Below are positions 17,634-25,344 of a DNA stretch of 64,000 nt, one piece after another; position 1 is the first letter of the stretch; each line of letters starts with the position of its first letter. Origin of the DNA: Streptomyces musisoli (GTDB lineage: Bacteria > Actinomycetota > Actinomycetes > Streptomycetales > Streptomycetaceae); NCBI RefSeq assembly GCF_016741855.1, contig NZ_JAERRH010000002.1, positions 682,001-746,000 of the forward strand, given 5' to 3'. A program made the position numbers and the translations under genes. The notes under the pieces are model-generated. The model did no database searches. It was not told where the DNA came from and saw only the letters and a list, made by a program, of their open reading frames with translations.

Positions 17634-18794
17634 TCAGCGTCCGTGCCAGTCCAGGCACACCACCAGGGCGTCGTCGTCCGGGACGGGCCGGCCGCGGTGA
17701 CCGGTCAGCTCCCGCAGGATGGCGCGCGGCACCTCGGCGGCGGGCAGCAGCCGGGTGGACTGGATCGCCCGCGCCAGTGCGACGTCCCCGTACGCCTCGC
17801 CCTGGGGATCGGCGACCGCGTACACGCCGTCGCTGACGAAGACCAGCCGGTCACCGGGTTCCACCTGGAACTCCTGGGTGACGTAGTCGGTCTCCTCGAA
17901 CATGCCGAGCGGCAGCTGGGCCTCGAAAGCGATCCGCTCCACCGTGCCGCCGCGCAGCCGCAGCATCTGCGGGGACCCGGCGTCCACCACCCGCACGCGT
18001 CCGGTGGCGAGCTCGAAGTCGAACATCAGCACGGACAGATAGGAGCGGCCCCGGTAGTGGGCGTAGACCGCCTGGTCGGCCAGGGCCGCCTGGTCCGCGA
18101 GGGAGAGACCCGCACGGCGTGCGTTACGCAGGGCGTTGATGGCCAGATTGGTCAGCAGGGCGGCTTCTATTCCCTCGCCCATGCCGTTGGTGACGTACAG
18201 CATGAGGTGGTCCGCGGTCACGGACCAGTCGAAGTTGTCACCGAAGATCGCGTAGGCGGGTTCGAGCTGTGCGCCCAGTTCGTACTCCGCGTGCGTGCAC
18301 GAGCAGCCGGGCAGCAGCTGCCACTGCATCTCGGCGGCGAGGGTGAGCCGGTCCTTGCGGCGCGCCTGGAGGTACAGGTCGGTGTCCCGCTCGGCGACGA
18401 CGATCTCGTGGCCGAGTACTTCGGCGATCTCGGACAGCTCCGCCAGGCCGCTTTGGGCCAGCTCGTCGTCCGGCAGGGTCACGGACAGCACGCCGAGCCG
18501 GTCGCCGCGCACGGTGACGGGCAGATGCACGCGGACCAGCCCGTCCCGGTCCGGCTCGACGAGCGGTTCCTGCGCGCCGAAGGCGCGGCCGGGCGTGCTG
18601 CCGTGGACCGGCAGCGGCTCGGGTGAGTGCGGCAGCGGGGAGACCGCCTGGAGCACGGTCAGGCCGTAGTCGGCCATGAGCAGCTCGGCGGCCCGGGCCG
18701 CGTACTCTTCGGTGAGCACGCGCCGGACGGCGTCGAGCAACTCGTGTGGTGCCGCCGTACGCAGGGCGCGTTCGGCGGTCACGAATCTGTTCAC
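17634..18794 (-). CDS. SpoIIE/PP2C-type phosphatase-like protein with substituted metal-site Asp
   Basis: 386 residues: an N-terminal GAF-like region (about 1-140), a short helical linker and a C-terminal PP2C-type domain (about 155-386). In active RsbU/SpoIIE enzymes the first two metal-site motifs are GGD-D and DVSGKG. Here they read FGDNFDW and TNGMGEG, so the catalytic Asp of the second motif appears to be Asn. The later acidic residues remain (FVSDGVYAV, DDDALVVCL). The protein may be a weak phosphatase or a pseudo-phosphatase that binds STAS partners. Start GTG 18794 with a weak ribosome site. Divergent from the MarR gene at 18931 and convergent with the one at 16967. Confidence 0.85.
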   Translation of the reverse strand: MNRFVTAERALRTAAPHELLDAVRRVLTEEYAARAAELLMADYGLTVLQAVSPLPHSPEPLPVHGSTPGRAFGAQEPLVEPDRDGLVRVHLPVTVRGDRLGVLSVTLPDDELAQSGLAELSEIAEVLGHEIVVAERDTDLYLQARRKDRLTLAAEMQWQLLPGCSCTHAEYELGAQLEPAYAIFGDNFDWSVTADHLMLYVTNGMGEGIEAALLTNLAINALRNARRAGLSLADQAALADQAVYAHYRGRSYLSVLMFDFELATGRVRVVDAGSPQMLRLRGGTVERIAFEAQLPLGMFEETDYVTQEFQVEPGDRLVFVSDGVYAVADPQGEAYGDVALARAIQSTRLLPAAEVPRAILRELTGHRGRPVPDDDALVVCLDWHGR

Positions 18795-18930
18795 GATGGA
18801 AAAAACACCAATCCTTCGTCGGATTCCGGTCGCATGGCGGGGCTGGATTCGTCCGCGCCGGTCGGGCAGGACATCTGTCGTCGGCTCGCGCCCCTAGTAG
18901 GCTGGCAACCGTCCCGGAGCCTGCGAGAGT

Positions 18931-19416
18931 GTGACTGTGACTGCCTTCCGACACCTGCCACAGCCCGACGAGGTCGCTCGCGTGACCTCTACGGCCGGTG
19001 AGCTGCTGGAAGTGCTCTGGGGCCGTGCGTCCACCGCGCCCGCCTCCGCGTCCCAGCTGCGCGTGCTGCTCATCCTGGAGCACCACGAGGGCATCAACCT
19101 GCGCACCCTCGCCGACTCCCTCGCCTCCACCCCGCCGTCCACCAGCCGGCTGTGCGACCGGTTGCAGGCCGCCGGATTCGTCGACCGCGCGGTCAGTCCC
19201 ACCGACCGGCGCGAGGTGCGGCTGTACCTGAGCAGCCGGGGACGCGCCTTCCTCGACGACCTGCGCGCCCGCAGGGAGAGGGAACTCCAGGAGGTCCTGA
19301 CGCTGATGCCGGCCACCAAGCGGGCCGCCCTGCTGGAAGGACTGGAGGCGTTCTGCGCCGCGGCGGCCACGCAGATACACGACGACACCGAGAGCTCACG
19401 CAGCCGTACGGCCTGA
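18931..19416 (+). CDS. MarR-family regulator
   Basis: 161 residues with the winged-helix pattern LRTLADSLASTPPSTSRLCD and wing RREVRLYLSSRGRAFLDD. It resembles the MarR at 16967 closely (PTASRLCDRLEAAG versus PSTSRLCDRLQAAG), suggesting duplication. Start GTG 18931, alternative GTG 18937. A TAGGCT hexamer at 18896 may be its -10 element. It is divergent from the phosphatase-like gene, the likely target. Confidence 0.85.
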   Translation: MTVTAFRHLPQPDEVARVTSTAGELLEVLWGRASTAPASASQLRVLLILEHHEGINLRTLADSLASTPPSTSRLCDRLQAAGFVDRAVSPTDRREVRLYLSSRGRAFLDDLRARRERELQEVLTLMPATKRAALLEGLEAFCAAAATQIHDDTESSRSRTA

Positions 19417-19888
19417 TGCGCCGAGCGCGGCTGCCTGCCGGGCGGTGTCCCACGGCGCGAGCGGCCGGAACACACAGGGACCTGCGTCCACCGGAACATC
19501 ACAGATCCTTCCCCATGTCCGTCCGACACGGTTACTTTGTTGTCTCACGACTATAGTTGTCAAACGGCAACTGCCTGCCGGTTTCTCACTCCTGTCTTCG
19601 GATACCCCGAGATTCCGGATACCCCGGCACCCCGGGTACCCGCGACACCGCGCGGGCCGTTTGTGACCGCGCCGTGTGTACGGCCTTCACTCCTCACTCA
19701 CATGATGCGCGCGGAGACGGTCGGCGCCCGTCGGCGCCGAACCGGCCCTGAAGCAGGCGCAGTCGGCCCGCCGGAACGGCGAGGGGCCGGCCGCGGCCAT
19801 GCCGACGCCCCCCGAAAACGCCTGAGCGGCCCAGGGCATGTCCCGTCCGAGGGCGGGTAGGCGTGGCCACATGAACGGGGGCACACGA
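19417..19888. other. 472-bp intergenic region with repeats
   Basis: No reading frame with good start and codon use. It holds an unusually AT-richer patch around 19535-19575 with an inverted repeat AGTTG-N8-CAACT (19554-19571) and a second GTTGTC copy upstream, followed by two copies of CGGATACCCCG. The AT-rich patch is a plausible promoter for the ATPase gene at 19889. Confidence 0.45.
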
Positions 19889-20371
19889 ATGGAGCCGGTG
19901 ACGTCAGGGTCTGGCGGTGAGGGTGTGACCGGCTCGGAGCCGATCCAGGAGATCGTTCCACTCGACGGACAGGGCCCGTGCATCGGCGAGGCCCGGCACC
20001 ACGCGGCCGGCTTCCTCGCCCGGGTCCAGAGGGACTACGGGCTGCCGGTGCCGGCGCGGGCGACGGAGCTGACCCGGCTGGTCGTCAGTGAGCTGGTCAC
20101 CAACGCCCGCAAGTACGCTCCGGGGCCGATGCTGATGGAACTGCGGATCGTCGGCGGCCTGGTCGAGGTGGCCGTGTGGGACAGCGACCCGGCGCTGCCG
20201 GTGGCCCGGGCCGCCGACCCCGGCCGGGTCGGGCAGCACGGACTGGAGATCGTGATGGCGGTCGTCGAGGGTTTCGAGGTCCGGAGGGAACCGGTCGGCA
20301 AGCGCGTCATCGCCCGTATCGCCCTGGCCGACGACCCGCACGGGACCGTCACCGGTCTCCACTCTCACTAG
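19889..20371 (+). CDS. Anti-sigma-type histidine-kinase-like ATPase
   Basis: 160 residues of the RsbW/HATPase_c_2 family. These proteins bind STAS antagonists and sigma factors and act as serine kinases in partner switching. The N-box is clear (RLVVSELVTNARKYA), followed by the G1-like DSDPALP and a late G box (GQHGLEIVMAVV). Starts: ATG 19889 has GGGGG 7 bases upstream and is preferred over ATG 19871. The gene sits among STAS and SpoIIE genes and ends before a strong bidirectional terminator. Confidence 0.88.
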   Translation: MEPVTSGSGGEGVTGSEPIQEIVPLDGQGPCIGEARHHAAGFLARVQRDYGLPVPARATELTRLVVSELVTNARKYAPGPMLMELRIVGGLVEVAVWDSDPALPVARAADPGRVGQHGLEIVMAVVEGFEVRREPVGKRVIARIALADDPHGTVTGLHSH

Positions 20372-20440
20372 CCGGGGCGTGGGTCCCCGCGGATCGCCGT
20401 TGATCGACCGTGACGGAGGCCGCGGGGCGGCTGTCGTGTG

Positions 20441-20478
20441 CGTCCGGCCCCCTCCGTCGTGACGGAGGGGGCCGGACG
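20441..20478. terminator. Strong bidirectional terminator
   Basis: Perfect 18-bp arms (CGTCCGGCCCCCTCCGTC and its complement) around the dinucleotide GT lie between convergent genes ending at 20371 and 20487. Confidence 0.9.
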
Positions 20479-20486
20479 TACCGGGA

Positions 20487-20747
20487 TCATGCGTGCCGTC
20501 GGGCCCACATCGGGCTGACGAAGGCGATCAGGACCGCGGCCACGCCGATCTGGAGGACGTGGCGGATCCAGTCGATGCCCCCGGTGTCCCGTACACCGAG
20601 GGCGCTGGCGAGCCCGTTGCCCGCGACACCGCCGATTATGCCGAGAAGGACCGTCAGCCACAGTGGGATGGGCTGGCGTCCGGGGATGACGAGTTTGGCC
20701 AACAGGCCGATGACGAGTCCCGCGATGATGGCCCAGAGGAACGACAC
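20487..20747 (-). CDS. GlsB/YeaQ/YmgE-type stress-response membrane protein
   Basis: 86 residues with three hydrophobic helices and the family signature of glycines: LWAIIAGLVIGLLAKLVIPG at the start and LLGIIGGVAGNGLAS in the middle. The family (transglycosylase-associated) is linked to general stress in many bacteria but has no proven activity. The C-terminus (MWARRHA) is basic. Located between the two anti-sigma partner genes, in keeping with membership of the same stress regulon. Confidence 0.9.
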   Translation of the reverse strand: MSFLWAIIAGLVIGLLAKLVIPGRQPIPLWLTVLLGIIGGVAGNGLASALGVRDTGGIDWIRHVLQIGVAAVLIAFVSPMWARRHA

Positions 20748-20814
20748 GGCCTCTCCTTCCTTTCACCGAACATGCGTGCATTTCGCGGATGCCCTCGCTC
20801 GCCCGTCGTACGCC

Positions 20815-21174
20815 TCAGGCGTCGTCCGTGCGCAGAGCCCGGGCCCGGGAGTCGGTGATGGTGAAGTGCTCCAGGGTGCCGGTGAGGGAGAAGAGCCGCT
20901 CGACCGTCGGGTGGAAGGGGCCGAGCAGGATCAGTTCCCGGTCGGCGGCCCGGTGGCGGCGCCAGGAGTCGAGGAGGGCGTTGAGCAGCCCGCTGTCGGC
21001 GAACGTCACCCGGGAGAGGTCCACGACCGTCGCCGGAAGCGCCGCCTCCTCGGCCTCGGCCCAGGCGGCCTGCAGCAGGTCGTTCTCCTCGTAGTCGACC
21101 TCGCCGCGCACGGTGATCTCGAAGACTCGGTCATGGCAGGTCACCTTCACGGTAGCCCTGCTTTCCCACTGCAT
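20815..21174 (-). CDS. STAS-domain anti-sigma factor antagonist
   Basis: 119 residues from ATG 21174, with GAGG about 9 bases upstream. Typical STAS fold: a first strand pair (VFEITVRGEVDYEENDLL) and the phosphorylation-site loop DLSRVTFADSGLLNALLD, where Ser in DSG is the expected target of an RsbW-type kinase. It ends ALRTDDA. Likely partner of the ATPase at 19889 and of the phosphatases nearby. Confidence 0.88.
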   Translation of the reverse strand: MQWESRATVKVTCHDRVFEITVRGEVDYEENDLLQAAWAEAEEAALPATVVDLSRVTFADSGLLNALLDSWRRHRAADRELILLGPFHPTVERLFSLTGTLEHFTITDSRARALRTDDA

Positions 21175-21336
21175 TGCGTCGTCCTCGCGCCCTCGGTCCG
21201 TGGCCACGCGGCACTTCGCCGCCTCGCCCCGCGGGGTTCTCCTACCCCGTGCGGGCCATAAGTTGCCTCCGGACAAGTATTCCTGACGCCGGAACATCCA
21301 CGGGCGCGCCGCGGGTGCGAGGTATCCGGCCGCAGG

Positions 21337-21708
21337 TCAGGTGGCGTTGGCGCCGGTGGCGCCCTCGCCCCGGCCCGGCCGGGCGGTCAGGTGGCCGAGG
21401 GTGCCGGTCTGGCGCAGCAGGCGTTCCAGGAGGGCGGACCGGTTGTCCAGGTACAGTGCGCGGCCGGCGGCACGGGTGCGGCGATGGACCATCAGCAGCG
21501 CCGAGAGGCCCACGGAGTCGATCCACGACAGCTCGGTGAAGTCCAGGCGTACGCCGCGGGCCTCGGGATGCCGGGCCAGCTGCTCGGTGACCGTCTCGAC
21601 CAGGTGGTCGTGCGTGTCGAGGTCGAGGTCGCCGGCGACGTCGACGGTCAGCTCGAGGGCTCCATGGGTGACGGTGAGGCGAAGGGCGGGTGGTGGCAGG
21701 TCGGTCAT
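21337..21708 (-). CDS. STAS-domain anti-sigma factor antagonist
   Basis: 123 residues. The loop FTELSWIDSVGLSALLMVHR holds the expected phospho-Ser (IDS). It starts at ATG 21708 inside the end of the cobalamin-protein gene (4-base overlap ATGA), so it is translationally coupled to it and is the third gene of the operon SpoIIE phosphatase - B12 protein - STAS. Such coupling implies that the B12 protein, phosphatase and STAS protein act in one switch. Confidence 0.9.
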   Translation of the reverse strand: MTDLPPPALRLTVTHGALELTVDVAGDLDLDTHDHLVETVTEQLARHPEARGVRLDFTELSWIDSVGLSALLMVHRRTRAAGRALYLDNRSALLERLLRQTGTLGHLTARPGRGEGATGANAT

Positions 21709-22799
21709 GCTTCGGTGTCGGGTCCGGGGGCAGGGCGGAGGGGGCGGTCGGCCAGGGCGGCGGTGCCGTCGGCGAGCAGGCCGAGGGCGCGGGGGAAGTC
21801 GCGCAGACTCTCCCCGAGCACGGCGAGCGCGGTGGCCACCGGGTGCGCCGGTACCCGCCGCGCCTCCAGGACGTCGGCGGTCCAGCACAGGAACGTGGTG
21901 AAGAGGGCCGAGTCGTCGACGTACAGGGCGGTGGCCAGGAAGTCGACGATGTGGGCCAGGTCTTCCGCGGTCCGCTCGCGTTGCGCGTCGCCGTAGGCGC
22001 GCAGCGCGGGGAACCGATTCTCCAGACCGGTCAGCGCCTGCCGGACGAGGCGGCTGCGGGACTGGGCGACGAACGTGTACTCCTGGTCCGTCAGATGTGG
22101 CAGGTCGTCCATGACCTGCCGGGGCACCGACCGATGAGGGAAGGACAGCTCCTCCAGCTGGGCCGCCGCGGCACGGGCGTCGGGTGCCCAGCGGTCGGCG
22201 CCCAGCGCACGGGCGTAGCGGCCGTCCGGACCGAAGGCCCGCCCGCCCGCCATGACGGGGACGCCGACGGCCTGGCACGCGGTGATGGCCGCGTGCGCGG
22301 TGGGCAGGTGCGTGGGGAGCGAGCCGGACAGCAGCACCGCCTCGGAACTGGTGCTGTGCAGGTGGGAGACCAGGTGCGGGGTGGGGGTCTGGGCGCCGAG
22401 GAAGTCCACTCGCCAGCCGCGCAGCCGCAGCACCTCGGCGACCAGGCGCGCCGGCAGGGCGTGCCACTCCCCGTCGACGCAGCTGACCGTGACACGCCCC
22501 TTGGGTGCACGGTCGGGGCCGCCGGCGGGTGGCCGGTCGTGCACCAGGGCGGTGATCACCCGCTCGCTGATGGCGGTCGCGGCGTGTTCCTGCGCCACGG
22601 TCAGGCGGTCGGCGGCCCACTCCGAGCCGACCCGGTCCTGTACCGCGGCGATCACGTCGAGGAGCAGCGTCTCCTCGTCGGCCCCGTCGGCCCGGGCGCG
22701 GCGGACGACGTCGACGGCGGTGTACTCGTCTCCGTCGGCCACGGCCTGCCACAACTCGTCCACCAGGGCGTCGGTGCCGACCGCTGGGGGAGCGCTCAC
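21705..22799 (-). CDS. Cobalamin-binding probable light sensor with C-terminal helical domain
   Basis: 364 residues, no DNA-binding domain. The N-terminal helical bundle contains Trp61 and Glu71-His72 spaced exactly as W-x9-EH, the signature of adenosylcobalamin photoreceptors of the CarH/LitR type. The following B12-binding Rossmann domain has VDGEWHALPA, with His113 at the place of the lower axial ligand (usual motif D/E-x-H), then VDFLGAQTP and VLLSGSLPT. Residues from about 235 are an all-helical domain (FPALRAYGDAQRERTAEDLA...) that I cannot assign; a bilin-binding domain as in the reported photocobilin proteins is one possibility. GTG 22799 overlaps the phosphatase stop (GTGA) and has AGGAGG upstream. 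The operon context suggests light-controlled partner switching. Confidence 0.85.
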   Translation of the reverse strand: MSAPPAVGTDALVDELWQAVADGDEYTAVDVVRRARADGADEETLLLDVIAAVQDRVGSEWAADRLTVAQEHAATAISERVITALVHDRPPAGGPDRAPKGRVTVSCVDGEWHALPARLVAEVLRLRGWRVDFLGAQTPTPHLVSHLHSTSSEAVLLSGSLPTHLPTAHAAITACQAVGVPVMAGGRAFGPDGRYARALGADRWAPDARAAAAQLEELSFPHRSVPRQVMDDLPHLTDQEYTFVAQSRSRLVRQALTGLENRFPALRAYGDAQRERTAEDLAHIVDFLATALYVDDSALFTTFLCWTADVLEARRVPAHPVATALAVLGESLRDFPRALGLLADGTAALADRPLRPAPGPDTEA

Positions 22800-24499
22800 C
22801 CATTCCTCCTGTACGTCGTGCCGCCGGCGCGTCCCTGCCCGCCGGCCACCGTCAGATCCGCGGCCCGGGGCGCGCTGATGGCGACGGTGGCCACGTCGTC
22901 GTGGCTGCCCGAGCCCACCCACTGGGCGGCCAGCATCTGGATCCGCTCGACGACGGCCTCGGCGGGCATGCCCGCGCATTCGGCCAGCACCCGCTTGAGC
23001 CGGTCGTCGCCGAAGAGTTCGTCGCCGAGCGGTCCGCCGCGGGCCTCGGTGACGCCGTCGGTGTACAGCAGACAGGTCTCCCCGGGCCGCAGGGTCACGT
23101 TGGCGGTGGCGGAGGTGACCTTCGGCAGGGCGCCGATGAGGGAGCCGCGCGTGGCGGTCTCCTCGACGCTGCCGTCGCCGCGGACGATCAGCGGGGCGAG
23201 GTGTCCCGCGCTGGTCAGCCGCAGCTCCACCTTGCTGCCGCGGCGGCGCACGGAGGCCAGCACGAGGGTGGCGAACCGGGTGTGGTGCGAGGACAGCAAC
23301 GCGCTGTTGAGCAGGGTCAGCGTGCGTTCGTGGTCCGTGGCCAGCGGCAGCAGCGCGTGCAGGGTGTTGCGGATCTTGCCGGTGAGGACCGCCGCGTCCA
23401 GGCCCTTGCCGGCCACGTCCCCGAGGACCACGAGCGTCTCCTCGCCAGGGTCGGTGCCGGGGTGGACGTCGTAGAAGTCCCCGCCGATGCGTTCGTTGTC
23501 CCGCGCCGGACGGTAGGCCCCCGCGTACTCGACCCCGTGCACGCTCTCCAGTCGTGGCGGCAGCAGTTCCCGCATCAGTGTGGCGGTTATGGAGGCCTGT
23601 TCCGTGTACAGCCGGGCGGCGGACAGGGCGGCTCCGGCGCGGGCGGCGAAGAGCCGGGCGAAGAGCTCCTCGTCACCGCTGAAGGCCTGCTCTCCGCTGG
23701 AACGGAGGAGGATCAGCGCGCCGGCGGGCACGCCGTGACCGGGGAGCGGGGTGACGATGACGGAGCCGACCGGGCCGGCGAAGTCCGCCGGCTGCACCCA
23801 GCCGGGCAGGTCGGCGGGGTTGATCCAGCGCGCGGGTACCGGCGGGAAGCCCTGGAGTGCCTCGGCCAGTCCGGGCACCGCGTGCACGTCGACCGGCGCG
23901 GTCACCCGGGTCACCGGTCCGCCGCGGTAGGCGTACGTCAGCTGGTGGCGGCGGCCCTGCGGCGGGGCGACGAGCAGGGCGGCCTCGGCGAGGTGGTCGG
24001 TGGCCATGCGTGCCGTGGCCTCCATGCACCGGGTCACGTTCAGCGTCGACAGCAGCTGGCTGGAGACGTCGGCCAGGAGGGCGGTCCGCTGCCGGGCGCC
24101 GGTCAGCGCGGCCTCCGCCAGCCGTCGGTCGGTGTCGTCGACGAGCCACCACACCACGTCACCGTCGTCCGCCGGGGTGGGATGGGCCTCGAAGAAGCGG
24201 TCGGCCACGGCGCCGGAGGCCAGTCCGGTGCCCTCGCGCGTGCCGTCGGCGAACCTCCCGTGGGCATCGGCCAGCCAGGTCGGGACGGTGTCATCCAGCC
24301 GGTCGCCCCGGGCGGCGTCCGTCCACAACACCTGCGCCGCGTCGTTGAGTTCGACCAGAGCGCCGTCCCGGTCGGCGACGATCACCGGGTACGGGGCATG
24401 GGCCCATGCCGCGCCGACACTGACCGCGGCGCTGGGAGGATCTACGGGCGAGCCGCTGGTACCGAACACACGCGGGGACGCGCCTCGGACGCGCCCCAC
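22796..24499 (-). CDS. PAS-GAF-SpoIIE protein phosphatase
   Basis: About 567 residues. An N-terminal PAS-like domain (YPVIVADRDGALVELNDAA) is followed by a GAF domain (VSSQLLSTLNVTRCMEATAR...) and a C-terminal PP2C/SpoIIE phosphatase domain with intact metal-site motifs RIGGDFYDV, VLGDVAGKGLDAA, YTDGVTEARG and GSHDDVATVAI. It should dephosphorylate STAS antagonists such as the downstream STAS protein. First gene of the operon. The start is uncertain: the frame is open to 24727, but codon use upstream of about 24500 looks non-coding; GTG 24499, 24502 and 24457 are candidates and none has an ideal ribosome site. Confidence 0.88.
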   Translation of the reverse strand: MGRVRGASPRVFGTSGSPVDPPSAAVSVGAAWAHAPYPVIVADRDGALVELNDAAQVLWTDAARGDRLDDTVPTWLADAHGRFADGTREGTGLASGAVADRFFEAHPTPADDGDVVWWLVDDTDRRLAEAALTGARQRTALLADVSSQLLSTLNVTRCMEATARMATDHLAEAALLVAPPQGRRHQLTYAYRGGPVTRVTAPVDVHAVPGLAEALQGFPPVPARWINPADLPGWVQPADFAGPVGSVIVTPLPGHGVPAGALILLRSSGEQAFSGDEELFARLFAARAGAALSAARLYTEQASITATLMRELLPPRLESVHGVEYAGAYRPARDNERIGGDFYDVHPGTDPGEETLVVLGDVAGKGLDAAVLTGKIRNTLHALLPLATDHERTLTLLNSALLSSHHTRFATLVLASVRRRGSKVELRLTSAGHLAPLIVRGDGSVEETATRGSLIGALPKVTSATANVTLRPGETCLLYTDGVTEARGGPLGDELFGDDRLKRVLAECAGMPAEAVVERIQMLAAQWVGSGSHDDVATVAISAPRAADLTVAGGQGRAGGTTYRRNG

Positions 24500-24713
24500 C
24501 ACCTCTCTGCAACGGACAACAGATGTCTTCCGGCAACAGTCCCGCATCGAGCCGCACGACGCAAGCCGCTTCCGGTGGTTGTGGGGGAACCGGGCGGTCA
24601 TGGCCAAGACGTGCTGCCTGGCCGGGAATGTGCCGGCGGCCGAAGCCGTTGAAGCCCCTGTGGCTGACATGCACTGATCAAAAAGTGGTGTCGGTCCTGG
24701 AAAGGAGGGCCCC

Positions 24714-24878
24714 ATGGCACGCAGCACCGTGCGTCCCGTCGTCCGTCTGAAGTCGACGGCCGGGACGGGCGTCGCCTACGTGACGCGCAAGAACCGACTC
24801 AACGACCCCGACCGGCTGGTCCTGCGCAAGTACGACCCGGTGGCCGGGCGGCACGTCCTCTTCCGTGAGGAGCGCTGA
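24714..24878 (+). CDS. rpmG: 50S ribosomal protein L33, cysteine-free paralogue
   Basis: 54 residues starting at ATG 24714 with AAAGGAGG in front. The sequence ([36 protein letters not shown]) is unmistakably bL33. It contains no cysteine, so it is the zinc-independent form that replaces the zinc-ribbon protein when zinc is scarce. First of three small ribosomal genes in a row. Confidence 0.95.
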   Translation: MARSTVRPVVRLKSTAGTGVAYVTRKNRLNDPDRLVLRKYDPVAGRHVLFREER

Positions 24879-24925
24879 CCACGGCCGCCCTGTTCCCAGG
24901 ACAGCCGAGAGGAAAGGACAACACC

Positions 24926-25186
24926 ATGAGGCCTGGTATCCACCCCGTGTCCCGCCCGGTCGTCTTCCGTGACCGTGCCGCGGGCGTCTCGTTCCTGACC
25001 CGCTCCACCGCCGGCTCGGACCGTACGGTCGAGTGGGAGGACGGCACCACCTACCCGGTGATCGACGTCGAGATCTCCTCGGCAAGCCACCCGTTCCACA
25101 CCGGCACCTCCCGCGTGCTGGACACCGAGGGCCGCGTCGAGCGCTTCGAGCGCCGCTACGGCCGCACCCCGCCCGCCCGCGCCTGA
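24926..25186 (+). CDS. rpmE2: 50S ribosomal protein L31 type B
   Basis: 86 residues with the type B signature [16 protein letters not shown] at the start and SHPFHTG...[10 protein letters not shown] towards the end. Type B lacks the CxxC zinc site; there is no cysteine here. AGAGGAAAGGA precedes the ATG. Co-transcribed with L33 upstream (47-base gap) and L36 downstream (35-base gap). Confidence 0.96.
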   Translation: MRPGIHPVSRPVVFRDRAAGVSFLTRSTAGSDRTVEWEDGTTYPVIDVEISSASHPFHTGTSRVLDTEGRVERFERRYGRTPPARA

Positions 25187-25221
25187 AAGGGCCGGCGTCG
25201 CACGACGGAGAGGGGACGGAC

Positions 25222-25344
25222 ATGAAGGTGCGCAAGTCCCTGCGCGCGCTCAAGTCCCGCCCGGGCGCCCAGGTGGTGCGCCGACGGGGCGTGACCTACG
25301 TGATCAACAAGAGGGAACCCCGCTTCAAGGCCCGCCAGGGCTGA
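25222..25344 (+). CDS. rpmJ: 50S ribosomal protein L36, cysteine-free paralogue
   Basis: 40 residues ([20 protein letters not shown] then VYVINK-type end, here [17 protein letters not shown]). The zinc-ligand cysteines of normal L36 are absent. AGAGGGGACGGAC precedes the ATG. Its last 20 bases overlap the 3' end of the convergent gene at 25325. No L28 or S14 paralogue, often found with these genes, is present here. Confidence 0.95.
   Translation: MKVRKSLRALKSRPGAQVVRRRGVTYVINKREPRFKARQG

Noticed and set aside
19417..19888. Short frames such as 19445-19666
   Set aside because: Codon use lacks the strong third-position GC of real genes here and no ribosome site is present.
24500..24713. Zur box before the cysteine-free ribosomal genes
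   Set aside because: I searched by eye for the TGAAAATGATTTTCA-type palindrome and found none; only unrelated AT-richer bits around 24680.
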